NCBI GenBank assembly: GCA_030704615.1
Contig: CM060732.1
Location: 27,757,053-27,821,052, forward strand
Origin: Takakia lepidozioides
Taxonomy: Eukaryota; Streptophyta; Takakiopsida; Takakiales; Takakiaceae
Direction: 5' to 3'
Length of the DNA: 64,000 nucleotides
This document shows positions 9,351-20,800 of the stretch, piece after piece. Numbering within the stretch: position 1 is the stretch's first letter; every line of letters starts with the position of its first letter. The notes beneath the pieces are model-generated. The model made no database searches. It was not told where the DNA came from and saw only the letters and a program-made list of their open reading frames with translations. Made by a program: the position numbers and the translations under genes.

Positions 9351-10385
9351 ACATTGTAAACAGCCCCTATGTCAATCTTGTGAGGGCACTTGTCCCTTAT
9401 GACCACCTCCATCCCAGCAGCATTGTGGAAGGACAAGTAACGCACATAGACGTCATGCTCCAAGGTGAACGAGAACTCCCTCCTCCCGAAAAAGGAGGGG
9501 TCGCACCCTGGATGCTTTCCATCTGTAGACCCCACACATGCAAAATTGCAGCCCCTTCTCTCCTGAGGACAAGCCATCTCAAATCATTGCTTCAAGTATA
9601 AACGGCTGCTAAAAGTCACATCTCATAGTTATAGCAGCAAAAGAAGTGAAAGTGCGACTTGTAACAGCTACAGTTCCCTTACTAAAGTCATCCGCTCCAC
9701 TTCAAATTCCTACAGGTCTCCGTATATGTTAAAAATAAATAAATAAATAAACTTTGCTAAGTCCAGGGAAAGATCAAAGAGCTTATTAAAAAAAAAACAG
9801 GGTACAAGACAGAATGCTGAACAAGGAGTCCAAACACAGCTACTCTAAGGTGGTAAACAAACAAAGAGAGATGACAAACTCCCGAGTCATTGACAAAGAC
9901 CACATTGTTTGGGAATTTACCTTGTCCATATGACAACCACTTGTGCATCCCTGCATAAGGAAATAGCCTTCCTGGTAGCACATCAAACACGTGAGCTCAA
10001 TCTACGGGCCTGGAATGCGAAGGTACGAAAACATGCGATTCGCATCAACATCAATAATAGAGTCTGAATGAGGTAGCAAAGAGACCTAGCAGCTCAAAAT
10101 GGCAGACCGGGCAGATCAGACGCATTGTGCGTGTACATGCGTTGAATCCATGTGGAGTCGACCGATGAGATTATGACCAGACAAACCAATATGGGAGAAG
10201 ACATAAACTAGGTCCTGCAATTCACACTGTCAGGCCATCCAAGACTTACCATAATAAAGCCGCAGAGAGTCAGGGCTAAATCCTTCACACAGCTGGCGGG
10301 TTTCTGCAATGTTTTTATTTGCATCATTGTTCTCGTCAAACTCCGCGCGGTCCTCATCCATGGGCTCCGGGGGTTGTTCTCCCAT

Positions 10386-11204
10386 GGTCCTCGATTCAAG
10401 TGAACACAAAAGACTCTAGAGATAAGGAAAATGAAGGTACATTTCAGCTACCGTCCAGTCCCTCACAGACTGGTGAACAATGTTGTGTACTCTGTGGCTA
10501 CATTCACAACAAACAACAGACTAGATTTACAGAGACATTCTCAAAATCCTCCTTGGAGCTCCAGTGTAACACGCAATGGACCCCTTTCTCACAAGCGGAC
10601 CAAGAAGAAAGGAAGAGCGCCAATAGAGGATGAAAAAAGTGGGAAAGGATTGTTGGCTGTACAGGCTTCCTTAGTGATGAGCTCACTCTATCATCCGTAG
10701 GGACACATCCATTCAGTTCTCATCCCCGTGAATCATCTATCTCCTCGTTGTCCACGGGAGTCTCAATGGATGTATGAACCCAAGAACTTGGATGTATAAT
10801 AAAGTTTTGCCCGTAGTAGATGGAATGTATGTAGATGGAAGCAGCTGATTAGGGTGGGTTGAGCTGATTCACAGTGGTCGGCCAGCTCCTGTGACATGGC
10901 CCAACTGCGATGCCATTTGCGGTTTTGCCAATTTGCATGTTGCACTGTCTTGCGAAAAGCTCAGGCTAAAGCAGAGCGGTTAGCTTAAATTAAACATGGT
11001 GCTTGGTGCTGGCTAAACCTATCGTGGAGACTCATATTGCATCCGCGCTACTGCCTTTCGTGAACACTACGGGCAAGAGATGTGGATATGGAAGCAATGC
11101 ATTTTATAGAGTTCTGGATTAGCAACAACCGGTGCATAACCAAGAGAATAAGTGGAGCGTGTCAGTGGACTGGAAGGTCGAAGAAGACAGAGAGACGCCA
11201 TGTA
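10386..11204. other. Upstream region of the primase gene
   Basis: Presumably contains the primase promoter and 5' UTR (minus-strand transcription). I see no TATA box I would commit to and no recognisable coding sequence. Confidence 0.4.
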
Positions 11205-11560
11205 GGGAATTCCAAAAAGGCCTTGATGTGAAATGCATCGCAATTCACTTGATCAGTGCGCAATTTAATTGAATTGCAAGGGCAATTCAATTGAACTAAC
11301 CCTAATTTGCAATTCAATTGAATCGCTAGTTGGCAATTCAATTGAATTGTAATCTATTATTTTTTAACTTATTTTTGTATATAATATATAATATATTATC
11401 ATTTATATGTATATGTATATGCATCGTATACACATATACATACGAGAGTATAAGCTGAATATACATGCTGCCCGTCTATTCTTGCTGCCCGTCCATCCTT
11501 TGCTTGTGGTAAGGCCTAAGTCACAAGATGAGTCGCGTAGCCTAAAGGAGAGAGATGAGA
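11205..11560 (+). repeat. Left inverted-repeat arm
   Basis: About 356 bp: outer terminus, about four units of the palindrome CAATTCAATTGAATTG, a TATA-rich stretch, then the segment containing GCCCGTCTATTCTTGCTGCC. Confidence 0.85.
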
Positions 11561-12879
11561 GAGAGAGAGTACGAGAGCGAGGGAAAGGGAGAGAGAAATG
11601 AAGTGATGAAGGCTTTTTAGGGCAGAGGTGCCCTAAAAGTGAAAGGATCAAATCAGTTGGAGGACGAGAAGTAGCGAGAGAAGAATGCAACAACAAGAGA
11701 TTTGTGGAGCGGTGGTGAAGCGGTGGTGGCGCTATGTATGATGGAAGCCTTCTTGGATCACCAAATGACAAGATCTGCCCATGAGTAAGCACATTCCCAT
11801 ACTGGCATGAGTTCCCCCAATCATTGATAAAGATATCATTTTAGCTAAAGCTGTACTTCTTATGTACGTGCAGGTGACTCATGAGCTTTGAGGAGAGAAC
11901 TTTAGGGGTAGTAGAGTGGGTTACCAAACGCTCCTCAACACACACACTGAAAGAAAGAGCTTGATCACATGGTTTGTCTTCAACCCACCCACACTGTGTA
12001 CTGTGGTTTGCTAATACATTTTAGGATAGAGTAGTTGTTGTTTCAAAGTACATTTGGTTCATCTACTTGATAGCCTATGTGAACTTTAGTGACGTAAGTC
12101 CTATGGGGAGTGTGTGAGTGGATGCAGCGACTACAGAATTAACAACAAACAATTACAACAAGGGCAAGGTCGAAGGCATTGGCACTGGGGCAGCCCAATT
12201 GCAACATGATACCTTTGTAAGGGTATCGAAACAAGATTATTGGAGATAATTCGCAAAATGAACATGTCATTTGTTTTCTTTGGGGTTGTGTCATGGGGGC
12301 CACATTCCAGTGCCAGGGGACTACATGATGATGCAGGGGAAGCCATTCATCAATTGTCAGGTTTGAAATTGTCTGTTTCTTTCAGAGCTAGCCATATTTC
12401 TTTTGCCAGTGAATCACAGGAAGCTGAAGCACTTCTGAGTAAGCCATCTGTCTCCCAAAGGGTCCCCCAAAAAATGAGATGGAGCTAGCCCTGGCATGCA
12501 CATCAAACCCATTTAGCTCACAAGCAGTTTAAGGAGGTTTGCATAAACATTTGGCCAAGGTTTGAGGGCTTTGGCTCATTCCAACAACAGTATTTACCAA
12601 AGCACATAACGTGCTTGTAATAACACTCGGGCTGCATGTGGGGTACATGGGATGCTGAATGGAAGTTGAGGAATTTCAAAGGCTGGAGTGGGAATCGAGA
12701 GCATGAATGTTGAGTTCTGCAATAGTGATGAGATTATGGTTGTAGTGCAACGTTGTAGTGGGTTTGTTATTGGCAGCCCAACACTTGCAAGCCACATGCC
12801 CACTTCTATGAAGGTGTGACTGGTGATCTAGTGACCAGTCACTTAGTCAAACCAGCGATAATGGATTGTGATGACAATA

Positions 12880-13740
12880 TAGGGATCCGACATGCCAGCC
12901 TTGGCATTCCTGGCAAGGGATGTGCACGACGTAATCGCAGGTGCGGGAGGGCTTTTGTGCGTGGAAGGGGGCCGACAGCCAAGGTCACATGCAGACGAGA
13001 ATGATCCACCCTATATGTGTGATTGGGATTTTTGTTTTCCTCCACAATCTATCATGGTTGTTTGCAACCCTGTAACAGAGGACTATACATTCGTCCCGCC
13101 TTTATGAAAGCATTTGGAAAGCAAGGTACACTAGCTACATCCGTTCACTTATTTGTCTCGGACAACCTCTTCATCTTTCAGATCTTGGGTTCATATGTGA
13201 TTGTCTTCAGACATATTTATTTTCGGGATAGTGGACATTTCAATTCTTTCCCTCTTCTTTCCTCTTTGGTTTCATTGCTATGCATCTTGCAATGTAAGTT
13301 TGCAACTCCATACATGATCAGTTTTGGCAGGTGGTTCGCATGGATTTGAACCGCTCATGCGACAAAGGGTACACCATCATTGTTGTGGGGTACAACAAGG
13401 TTTTGGCACGAGACAGGCCTGATGTCTTGGAGATGGTGGTTGCCATCTAGAGGGGAGTGGGTGTATTGGCATGATACTAGCGGGTTGCGAACCAATAGTT
13501 GTGGACAAAGCTCGTTGGCACTTATCGATGGAATTATTTGCATTAGTTGGACTTCGCAGATGTAGAGACACTTTCCAGCAGTTTGCCTTCAGGTCATAAG
13601 TTTTCTGGACGACAATCAATTGATTATTGAAGCCCCACTCCTTCTGCAAGCACCGCTCGAGGCAAAGTTCCATGTAGACGTCAGGAGATCCTTGGAGCTA
13701 TACAGCCAAGCAGCAACCACCAAGGCCATTAATTTGTTGG
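12880..13740 (+). pseudogene. F-box/kelch-like protein remnant
   Basis: Translated pieces in changing frames resemble the kelch part of plant F-box/kelch proteins: AGAGGLLCVEG, then SIMVVCNPVTEDYTFVPPL (to 13107), then MDLNRSCDKGYTIIVVGYN (about 13340-13395), then SCGQSSLALIDGIICISW (about 13500-13555). No F-box itself is visible. Frames change and stops intervene, so this is a relic or a multi-exon gene whose structure I cannot resolve. The family assignment is tentative. Confidence 0.35.
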
Positions 13741-13856
13741 TGCATATTCACATCATTTAGGAGTTTTTGTGTCTCTAACAAGAACCCCCTATCTGTCATA
13801 ATCATACCTTGAGAAGTTTGGCATCAACATAATTTGTTGCTAGCTACTAGTAGTGT

Positions 13857-13879
13857 CTAAACCCTAAACCCTAAACCCT
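13857..13879. repeat. Interstitial telomere-type repeat
   Basis: Three copies of CTAAACC (plant telomere TTTAGGG on the minus strand). It lies exactly at the truncated 3' side of a LINE fragment. Confidence 0.8.
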
Positions 13880-15388
13880 CATTGTTAGACCTAGAAGTTC
13901 TACCAAGGATACTGTAGTGAGTTTCAAAGGTTTTGACAATGTCAACCGATGAAGTCACCACTGCACCTTTAGTAGTCTTCAGCGCTTGTACTTGCTAACC
14001 GTTTTTCGGTTTGTACAAACGTTGAAGGGCCAACCAGAATATCTTGTCATTACCACCATGGTGGTTTGAGTTTATTTCACTGTATAACTTGTCCCAGTAT
14101 AATTTTTTTCTGAGACCTAACAAGCTGATTGATATCTTTACGGAGCTGGTAGTACCTCGCCCACAATTCTCTGTTGGTTTCCAAATTGCAGCACTGTTTA
14201 TAGAGGGCTCGTCTCTCAGCTATCTTGAGTTTAATCTCATTAGTCCACCAATTAACTGCTCTACCGCAGACAATTAGTTTCCTCCCATTGATCTTGTCAG
14301 CCACGGAGGAAACGAAACTCTCCCAAGAGTCCACTGCTCTTTCGACTTCATTTCTTGCGTTAACAGAGCGTGACTGAAGTTCTTGGAGCGATTGGACAAA
14401 ATGAGGGAGAGCCACTTGCAAGGCCTGGACGTACTCAGCCTTGACCTCCTCATTGTGGAATTTTTCTATGCGCCACTTCCGAATCGAACGTTTCACAGAT
14501 CTCTTGGTGGTGGGAAAACACCTTTTGATCTTAGTCCAAACCAGGAAGTGGTCAGAGGTACCAATATCAGTTCTGTCGATCAACACATCGGCACACTGGG
14601 GGAACAAAAATTTGTCCATTATGATATAGTCCACAATGGAACGTTCCCCAGTTTGGGGTTTCTCACGAGTCCACTGCACTTGGTCACCTCTTGTCCTGTT
14701 ATTCAAGGTCAAAAGTTGAAGCTCTTCTAGACAGTTAATTAACCGTCTGCCATTAGAATTCAGCTCGTCCTCACCAAAAGGTCCAATGATATCGTCCTGA
14801 TGGATCCCTTTGCCCACCCAGGCATTGAAGTCCCCCAATAGTACCACCTGACCTTTGGCAAGGAACGAAGCACAGTCCAGCTTCAAAACTTGTGAGGCCT
14901 TGTCTGCGTCAGCACTAAGGGTCCCCTCTGTGGGCATGTAAACACAACCAACAAAGAGGTCCAGTCGAGTACTCATGCCGCCCTTCAAATTCAGTTTTAG
15001 CCAGATACTATGCTCGTACCTCAAACCCTTGTTGATAATTTCACAATTGTCAAACAAGAAATCACGGACGAACTTCTTTGAGATTGAATTGATGCGGGAC
15101 TCTATTAGAAGCACTTTTGGTCATTGCAACCTTCAACGTACCCATGTTATCAAGTCTCGAGATGGTACCATTAGCCATGAAATCCAAGCCTAAGCTAGAG
15201 CATGTCGTTTTAAAGGACACATCGTCCATCCTGGGATTCACCCCAAAAACTACACATGAAGCCCTAGATTTGGCATAAGTAACCAATTCCCAGGGATCAC
15301 CCTGAGGAGTGTTGATGTTGATAGGAGCTAAATTTTTGATTGTTTTCGTAGGCCATAAGTTTAAGCACATGAACCAACCCGAGCCCAA
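13880..15388 (-). mobile_element. LINE fragment: endonuclease domain and start of linker
   Basis: Minus-strand translation shows an AP-endonuclease-like (EEP) domain: VVLLGDFNAWVGKG, NNRTRGDQVQW and the terminal GTSDHFLVWTKI motif (15114-14077). Its N-terminal part continues upstream in another frame (15388-15062, FGVNPRMDDVSF, SSLGLDFMANGTISRL), so there is at least one frameshift. Downstream, past a stop at 14077, the usual pre-RT linker is readable (KIFWLALQRLYK, ALKTTKGAVVT). The element then breaks off at the telomere-type repeat before reverse transcriptase. Endonuclease of this type nicks target DNA for target-primed reverse transcription. Confidence 0.8.
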
Positions 15389-15713
15389 GTGTCGAGTATG
15401 CTAGACAGAGCATACGACTGCCCAATTTGGGCGGAGGGGCTGCCCCCAAGCGGTAGGACTCCGCTTGTTACCATTCAGAGATCACACTCCAGGGAGTTGC
15501 AGGGAATGGCCCGTGTAGGCATATTCTAAAGAGGGAAAGGCCCCAAGCTTTCCAACTAAATCCAATGCACTACCTTACCTGAAGCAAAGCGCTTAAGGTC
15601 GAAACAAACAAGGACACGAGGTCACAAGGCCGACATTTAGCCACAGAGACATTAATGTACTCCCGTTTCAAGTCCACCCAATGTCAATAGGCTTCCTAGA
15701 GGACAGGGAGAAA

Positions 15714-15821
<108 letters not shown>

Positions 15822-15954
15822 AATGAAATGAAATGGACTTTATAACGTCTGCAAAAAACTCAAAGAGCTTATGGGAGAAAATGGAAAAAAACATGAGAGA
15901 GGAAACAAAACCAGAGCCAAAAAACAGCCCAAAAGCAACTACTGCTCAAGGGAT

Positions 15955-16178
15955 TGTCTAAGGGTCAAGGCCTCGTGCAGGTAAGCTGCCAAGCATTTGT
16001 GATCCTCGTAGTGGAAGACTTCAGTGAGAGATTGAGTTCCGCGGAATAGACAGTGGAATCTCCCACGGATCTTGTAATACAGAGGGCAATAGAAGAAGTG
16101 TTCTTCAGTTTCAATTTCCTGGTTACGCCCCGTGCAAGCTGGGCATAGGCGGTCCTCCCGTTGCAGGTTTAGGGAGAG
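15955..16178 (-). mobile_element. LINE C-terminal fragment (zinc-binding end of reverse transcriptase protein)
   Basis: The minus strand reads LCPACTGRN, then ETEEHFFYCPLYYKIRGRFH: the CX2C...HX4C zinc-binding region typical of the C-terminus of plant LINE proteins (zf-RVT type). It is followed by a short tail ending in a CATTT repeat and the (GA)n tract. A related 'tttataacgtc' segment occurs at both 15840 and 16200. Confidence 0.7.
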
Positions 16179-17106
16179 AGAAAATGACCTGAAATGGTAC
16201 TTTATAACGTCCGCGGAGGCTCAGAGTTGAGAGAGAGAGAGAGATGAGAGCCTCTTCCGCTCAAGCTTTCGGAAATAATGAACAACCTAACTATGTGGCG
16301 TCAATTTGTCCACTTTTGATTTTCCTTTGTTGAGGATGGGTGCTACGATTGTTCTGATTGTGGTGAGGTGCAAAGAGCGAAGAGAAGAAAAAATAGCACT
16401 ATTTGGGAGTTTGAGGTTCTTCTTCAGGGTCTTTAGGGTCTGGTTGTTTGTTTCTCCCTTGGCACCTAAGGTGATATTAGTTGTCCTCCGCATACATATC
16501 CACCACACCAGAAAGAGAAGAAAGCTCTTTGAACTTACTTGAAGCATCTTGTATTTCCGAGGGTGCAACATCCTTCATACTCAGGATGGACACGGTTGCC
16601 TTACCAAATGTGTCAGCTCTGCTGCTGCCTCTTCCTTGGCCTCTTCCTGTCCACCCAACCATGACACGTACCATGAAAAACTCACTTGACATTTCTATCC
16701 CACTCTTCTTATTGAGTAAACCAGAAACAATAGACAATCATGTAGCCAAGTGCTACGCGATGAACAGCTGTAGATTCTAACAAGCGAGGACTGGGATAAA
16801 AACAGAGATAAGAATGCGTACGTTGCCAATTTATCTTGAGTTTCTTTGGCTATCATGCATTATACCTCTGTAGGTATACTAAACAGGGCAACTACCTCAT
16901 AACTATACCTCAACCTGACCAAGTTTCTTTGTAAGTCAGGCGCTATGCCTCTGGTGGTATACTAAACATGGCTACTGTCTCATGACGATACCTCCGCATA
17001 AATATAGATTAATTTGGCCAACTTTTCTTGTAAAATGAAATACTATACCTCTGTAGATATATCAAACAGGGCTACAACCTAATGACGATACCTCTACTAG
17101 TACATA

Positions 17107-17614
17107 TCTCTCTCTCATCTCTCTCCTTTAGGCTACGCGACTCATCTCGTGACTTAGGCCTTACGACAAGCAAAGGATGGACGGGCAGCAGGAATAGACG
17201 GGCAACATGTATATTCAGCTTATACTCTCGTATGTATATGTGTATACGATGCATATACATGATAATATATTATATACAAAAATAAGTTAAAAATTATAGA
17301 TTACAATTCAATTGAATTGTAGTCAGCAATTCAATTGAATTGCCAACTCGCGATTCAATTGAATTGTGAATTGGCAATTCAATCGAATTGCGAGTTGACA
17401 ATTCAATTGAATTGTTGACTGCAATTCAATTGAATTACGAGTTGACAATTCAATTGAATTGCCAATTCGCAATTCAATTGAATCGTGTGCCGACAATTCA
17501 ATTGAATTGCAAATTAGGGTTAGTTCAATTGAATTGCCCTTGCAATTGAATTGAATTGCGCACTGATCAAGTGAATTGCGATGCATTTCACATCAAGGCC
17601 TTTTTGGAATTCCC
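17107..17614 (-). repeat. Right inverted-repeat arm, with expanded palindrome array
   Basis: Inverted copy of 11205-11560, but about 150 bp longer because the array of CAATTCAATTGAATTG palindromes has about ten units instead of four (17304-17570). Confidence 0.88.
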
Positions 17615-17872
17615 TAGCCATGGCCATATAGACTGATTTCTAGCTTAGTAACAAAAAGAGAATTACGTGGTGTAGATTGCAATAGCAGTGTGACTGGCCT
17701 TTGATTGAATGGACTCAGAGCAGAGACGAGCGAACGTGGAAACGGTGGAAGCGCGTGGCAACTGAGAGCTTTACAACCTCAGTGTTGATTCTACGGCTGT
17801 GGGCGATTTAGGGTTTCGGGGTTGACTTCACCGGTGGCTCTCCCGGGGCCTGCATCAGTCAGCCTGGACAAC
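17615..17872 (+). other. Upstream/5' UTR of the nuclease-kinase gene
   Basis: No coding sequence. Presumably promoter and leader for the gene starting at 17873; no clear TATA box. Confidence 0.3.
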
Positions 17873-20800
17873 ATGGCGCAGGGTGGCTGGCTGGACAAAC
17901 TCTGGACTCTGCCTGGACTTGCTGAGGAGGAAAGGGGCGTTATACATGCGGGTCTCATTAGCTATGAGGATGGGGGTGGGGACCCAGAGCGCTACTTCCC
18001 CCGACGTGGGACAGATGGTGGGATTGTCGCAGGCCTGAAGCACGCATTCCTACGAGCTCCTGCTCCTGCTCCTGGTATGTTTCACTCCTAGCTGCTTTAT
18101 TGGATAGGTTTTGTAGACTCTTTGCCGCTTTATTGGATAGATGTCTTTTCATTCTTATTCACGGTTGTTTATTGTTTGTATGTGGAATTCTGTTTGCCGA
18201 CACACTCGTTTTGGAGTAAGGGTTTTCACAAGGATTATATGCATTGCACTGCTTCTTGGAAATGTCTGGCCGTGAACCTTTGTGGGCACTTGTCGTGCGA
18301 GGTCAGAGGGCAAGCCCTTCTGAATCTCTTGAAGCGCAGTGGTCGGTCAAATTGCGGCAGATGATGGCAGGTTTAAAGTGTTGTGTGGCCTGAAACCCTA
18401 ACTCTAAACCGTCATTTTGGTAGTTCACTTGTGAGTGATTGCCGTCCTTGCATCCACTTCTATTTTTATTGTGAGGGAGAGGGAGTCTTCCTTTGTGTCT
18501 CTGGAGCTCTCTTGGATTTTTTGCATCCATAACCATAACCCCAACAGTTTTGGACGGGCTCAATGGCATCCCAAGAGTATGTACAGGGTTAGGGTTTCAA
18601 ATCTTCATCTGATTTTTGTTACGTCTTTTGCTTCTTGGTTGAACTGTGTTGTGTCTGTCTTCGCAGCCTACTTTCTTTGTTGGGATTGTCGGTTATGGAA
18701 ACCATGGTTGATGGTTTAGGGTGTCAGATAGTGCGTCAAGGAGGGAGTCTGGTGAGTGTAAGTTTGTAGGGTTTGCTACCAATGTGTGAAGAATGAGTTT
18801 CTGTTCTCTCTTCAGTACTTTGATGCATGTGACTTGCGAATCAGTAGTGTTGTTCAAACCTTTACGATTTCTTGAGTACCATCTTCAGAGGATAGAAAAC
18901 TCTAGCCGAAATTGTGCGCATGTTTTGAGCTGTTAATTGGTCGATGATAGAATGTGGTTGTTGGTGACTTATGTGAGTTAACCAAAACCGCCTTGGCTGC
19001 AGAACCTTCTGTGACAGTGTTCACCCATTAGCTAGGGTGTCAGATAGTGCGTCATGGAGAGAGTCCGGTGAATGTCCATGGGTTGCCTAGGGCAGTCTGA
19101 GCCCGTTTGTTTTTATGTCTGCAATTCTGATGATGGGCAGGCACATTTTGAATTCTTGCAAGACAATTGGGCAGTTGATTGTTGAACCCGCTGCAGTTGC
19201 TGATTTGTTCAATGATTCGTTCAATGCGTAGCTTGGAGTTAAGTGTTTGCAATTTTTTTGGTTTCTTGGCTGCGTTGTGCACTCAGGGTTTCAACAGCTT
19301 CTCCCAATCCCGTGTGTGATCCTGTGTACGGTTGATACACGCAGTTTATTCATTCGATAGATCCATGTTAACAAGTAAAATATTGAGGAGGGTCCTTTGA
19401 AAGACACGGTTGTTTGTTATTTATATGTGGAATTCTGGTTGTGCACTACATGATAGTTGCAACTCAACAACATGGGTTGGCTGTTGTGGGGATACTTCTC
19501 AAAGATTTTGTAGCACCTACAGCATGTAGCAGGGTTTTGCTTTTCTTCCTGCTTTTGTTGCTTTTCTTTGTTTTTCTGTCTTGAGTTCGAGTAGTTTAAG
19601 CAGTCAATGAACACAAGGTCAGGTGCTTAAGGTTTGCAAATAATTTATTTATTCCGTAGGATGGAATCTGCTCAGATTCAAGATTGGATTGGATTGTAAG
19701 TAATCTCTGCATTTCAGTATGGTCTGTGATTGACCCTCATGCTTTTCTATACCTTCTCTTTTGCTTTTGTTGCTTTTCTTTGTTTTTCTGTCTTGAGTTC
19801 GAGTAGTGCAAGCAGTCAATGAACAGAAGGTCAAGTGCTTAGGGTTTGCAAATAATTTATTTATTCCATAGGATGGAATCTGCTCAGATTCAAGATAGAT
19901 TGTACTCATAGGACGTTGTTTGCCGTAGCCTTGTGGACATTGACCCCGTGCCCAGTTTGAGCGGGAACAAAAGGGATAGAACCTACCTCTGTCAGGGGCT
20001 GACGTTGGTAGTAAGTCTTACCTTGATATTTAGAATTAATCCGGGTTTTCCAGATATCCTCTAGAAATCCCTTCACACAAGCATCAATCTGCTGTGTTTG
20101 ATTTGCCCAAAAACTAGGCCTCAGGAGGGCCTGGGTTTTCGGCTCAGCCTCGAGACTTTCAAAGTTGGTAAACAGGGGTACAGGCACAATTCCCTTGATA
20201 GATTTGAAGAGAGCGTCTCTTTGGTGAGAGAACCCTGGACAGTGTATCAGAAAATGAATACTGTCTTCAGATTGCCCACACAATGGGCAATTGCACTCTC
20301 CCTTTCCTCTCTGCTTCTGTTTGCTGTTCAAAGGTAGGCTTCCTGCCCCGAGTTTAAATTTCAGTCTAGTGCCGAGAGTGGGTAGACCCTTGAGGTCATC
20401 CAAGATGTCCTCCCCCATGTCACTGACTGGAAACAGGTTCAGGGAAGTTTTCTGCCTAACTTCATTTTCATCAGACAATCTCATGGCAAAAGACATGGCT
20501 TTGGACACTACTGCCTCTAAGTCAGATTTATCCAGCAGGGTCAAGACTTGCGGCTCCAGGTCCAGGTCCTTGAGAATCTCTTCTACTCTCTTCTGCCAGG
20601 ACTTAGCCTGTTTGACAGGGCGGTCCTGTTTCCAAGATATAGAGTCGATTAACTTAGGATATCTGGTGTTGGGCATATGTTGCAGCTGACCCCACCATCT
20701 GACCTTGAATTCATCTCGTCGGGAGCTTAAGGACGGAATGCCAAAGATTCAAGATAGAACAACAATAGAACAATAGTGGAAAGAAAAGGGACAATTCTTC

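Larger units (their letters stand above)
316..10385 (-). pseudogene. PRIM1: DNA primase small subunit (5' part), split by a retroelement
   Basis: This is the N-terminal part of the catalytic subunit of eukaryotic DNA primase, which makes the RNA primers for DNA polymerase alpha. Exon 1 is 10250-10385 (45 codons, starts MGEQPPEPMDED, ends LRLYY, donor GTAAGT). Exon 2 is 9921-9971 and reads GRLFPYAGMHKWLSYGQ. Exon 3 starts at 9522 after CAG and reads DGKHPGCDPSFFGRREFSFT onward to KIDIGAVYN; this matches primase p49/PRIM1 very well. Phases agree throughout (1, 1, 0). At 9351 the exon is broken by retroelement copy A; its last four bases plus a GT donor are found at 311-319, on the far side of the element. 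Removing the element and one copy of the duplicated ACAT restores codons VYNVD followed by GTAAG. The catalytic DxD region lies in later exons outside the window. This copy should be inactive unless another intact allele or locus exists; primase is essential. Confidence 0.88.

Noticed and set aside
11280-11350. CRISPR-like array in the CAATTCAATTGAATTG repeats
   Set aside because: Eukaryotic context, palindromic short units with tiny irregular spacers, inside inverted-repeat arms.
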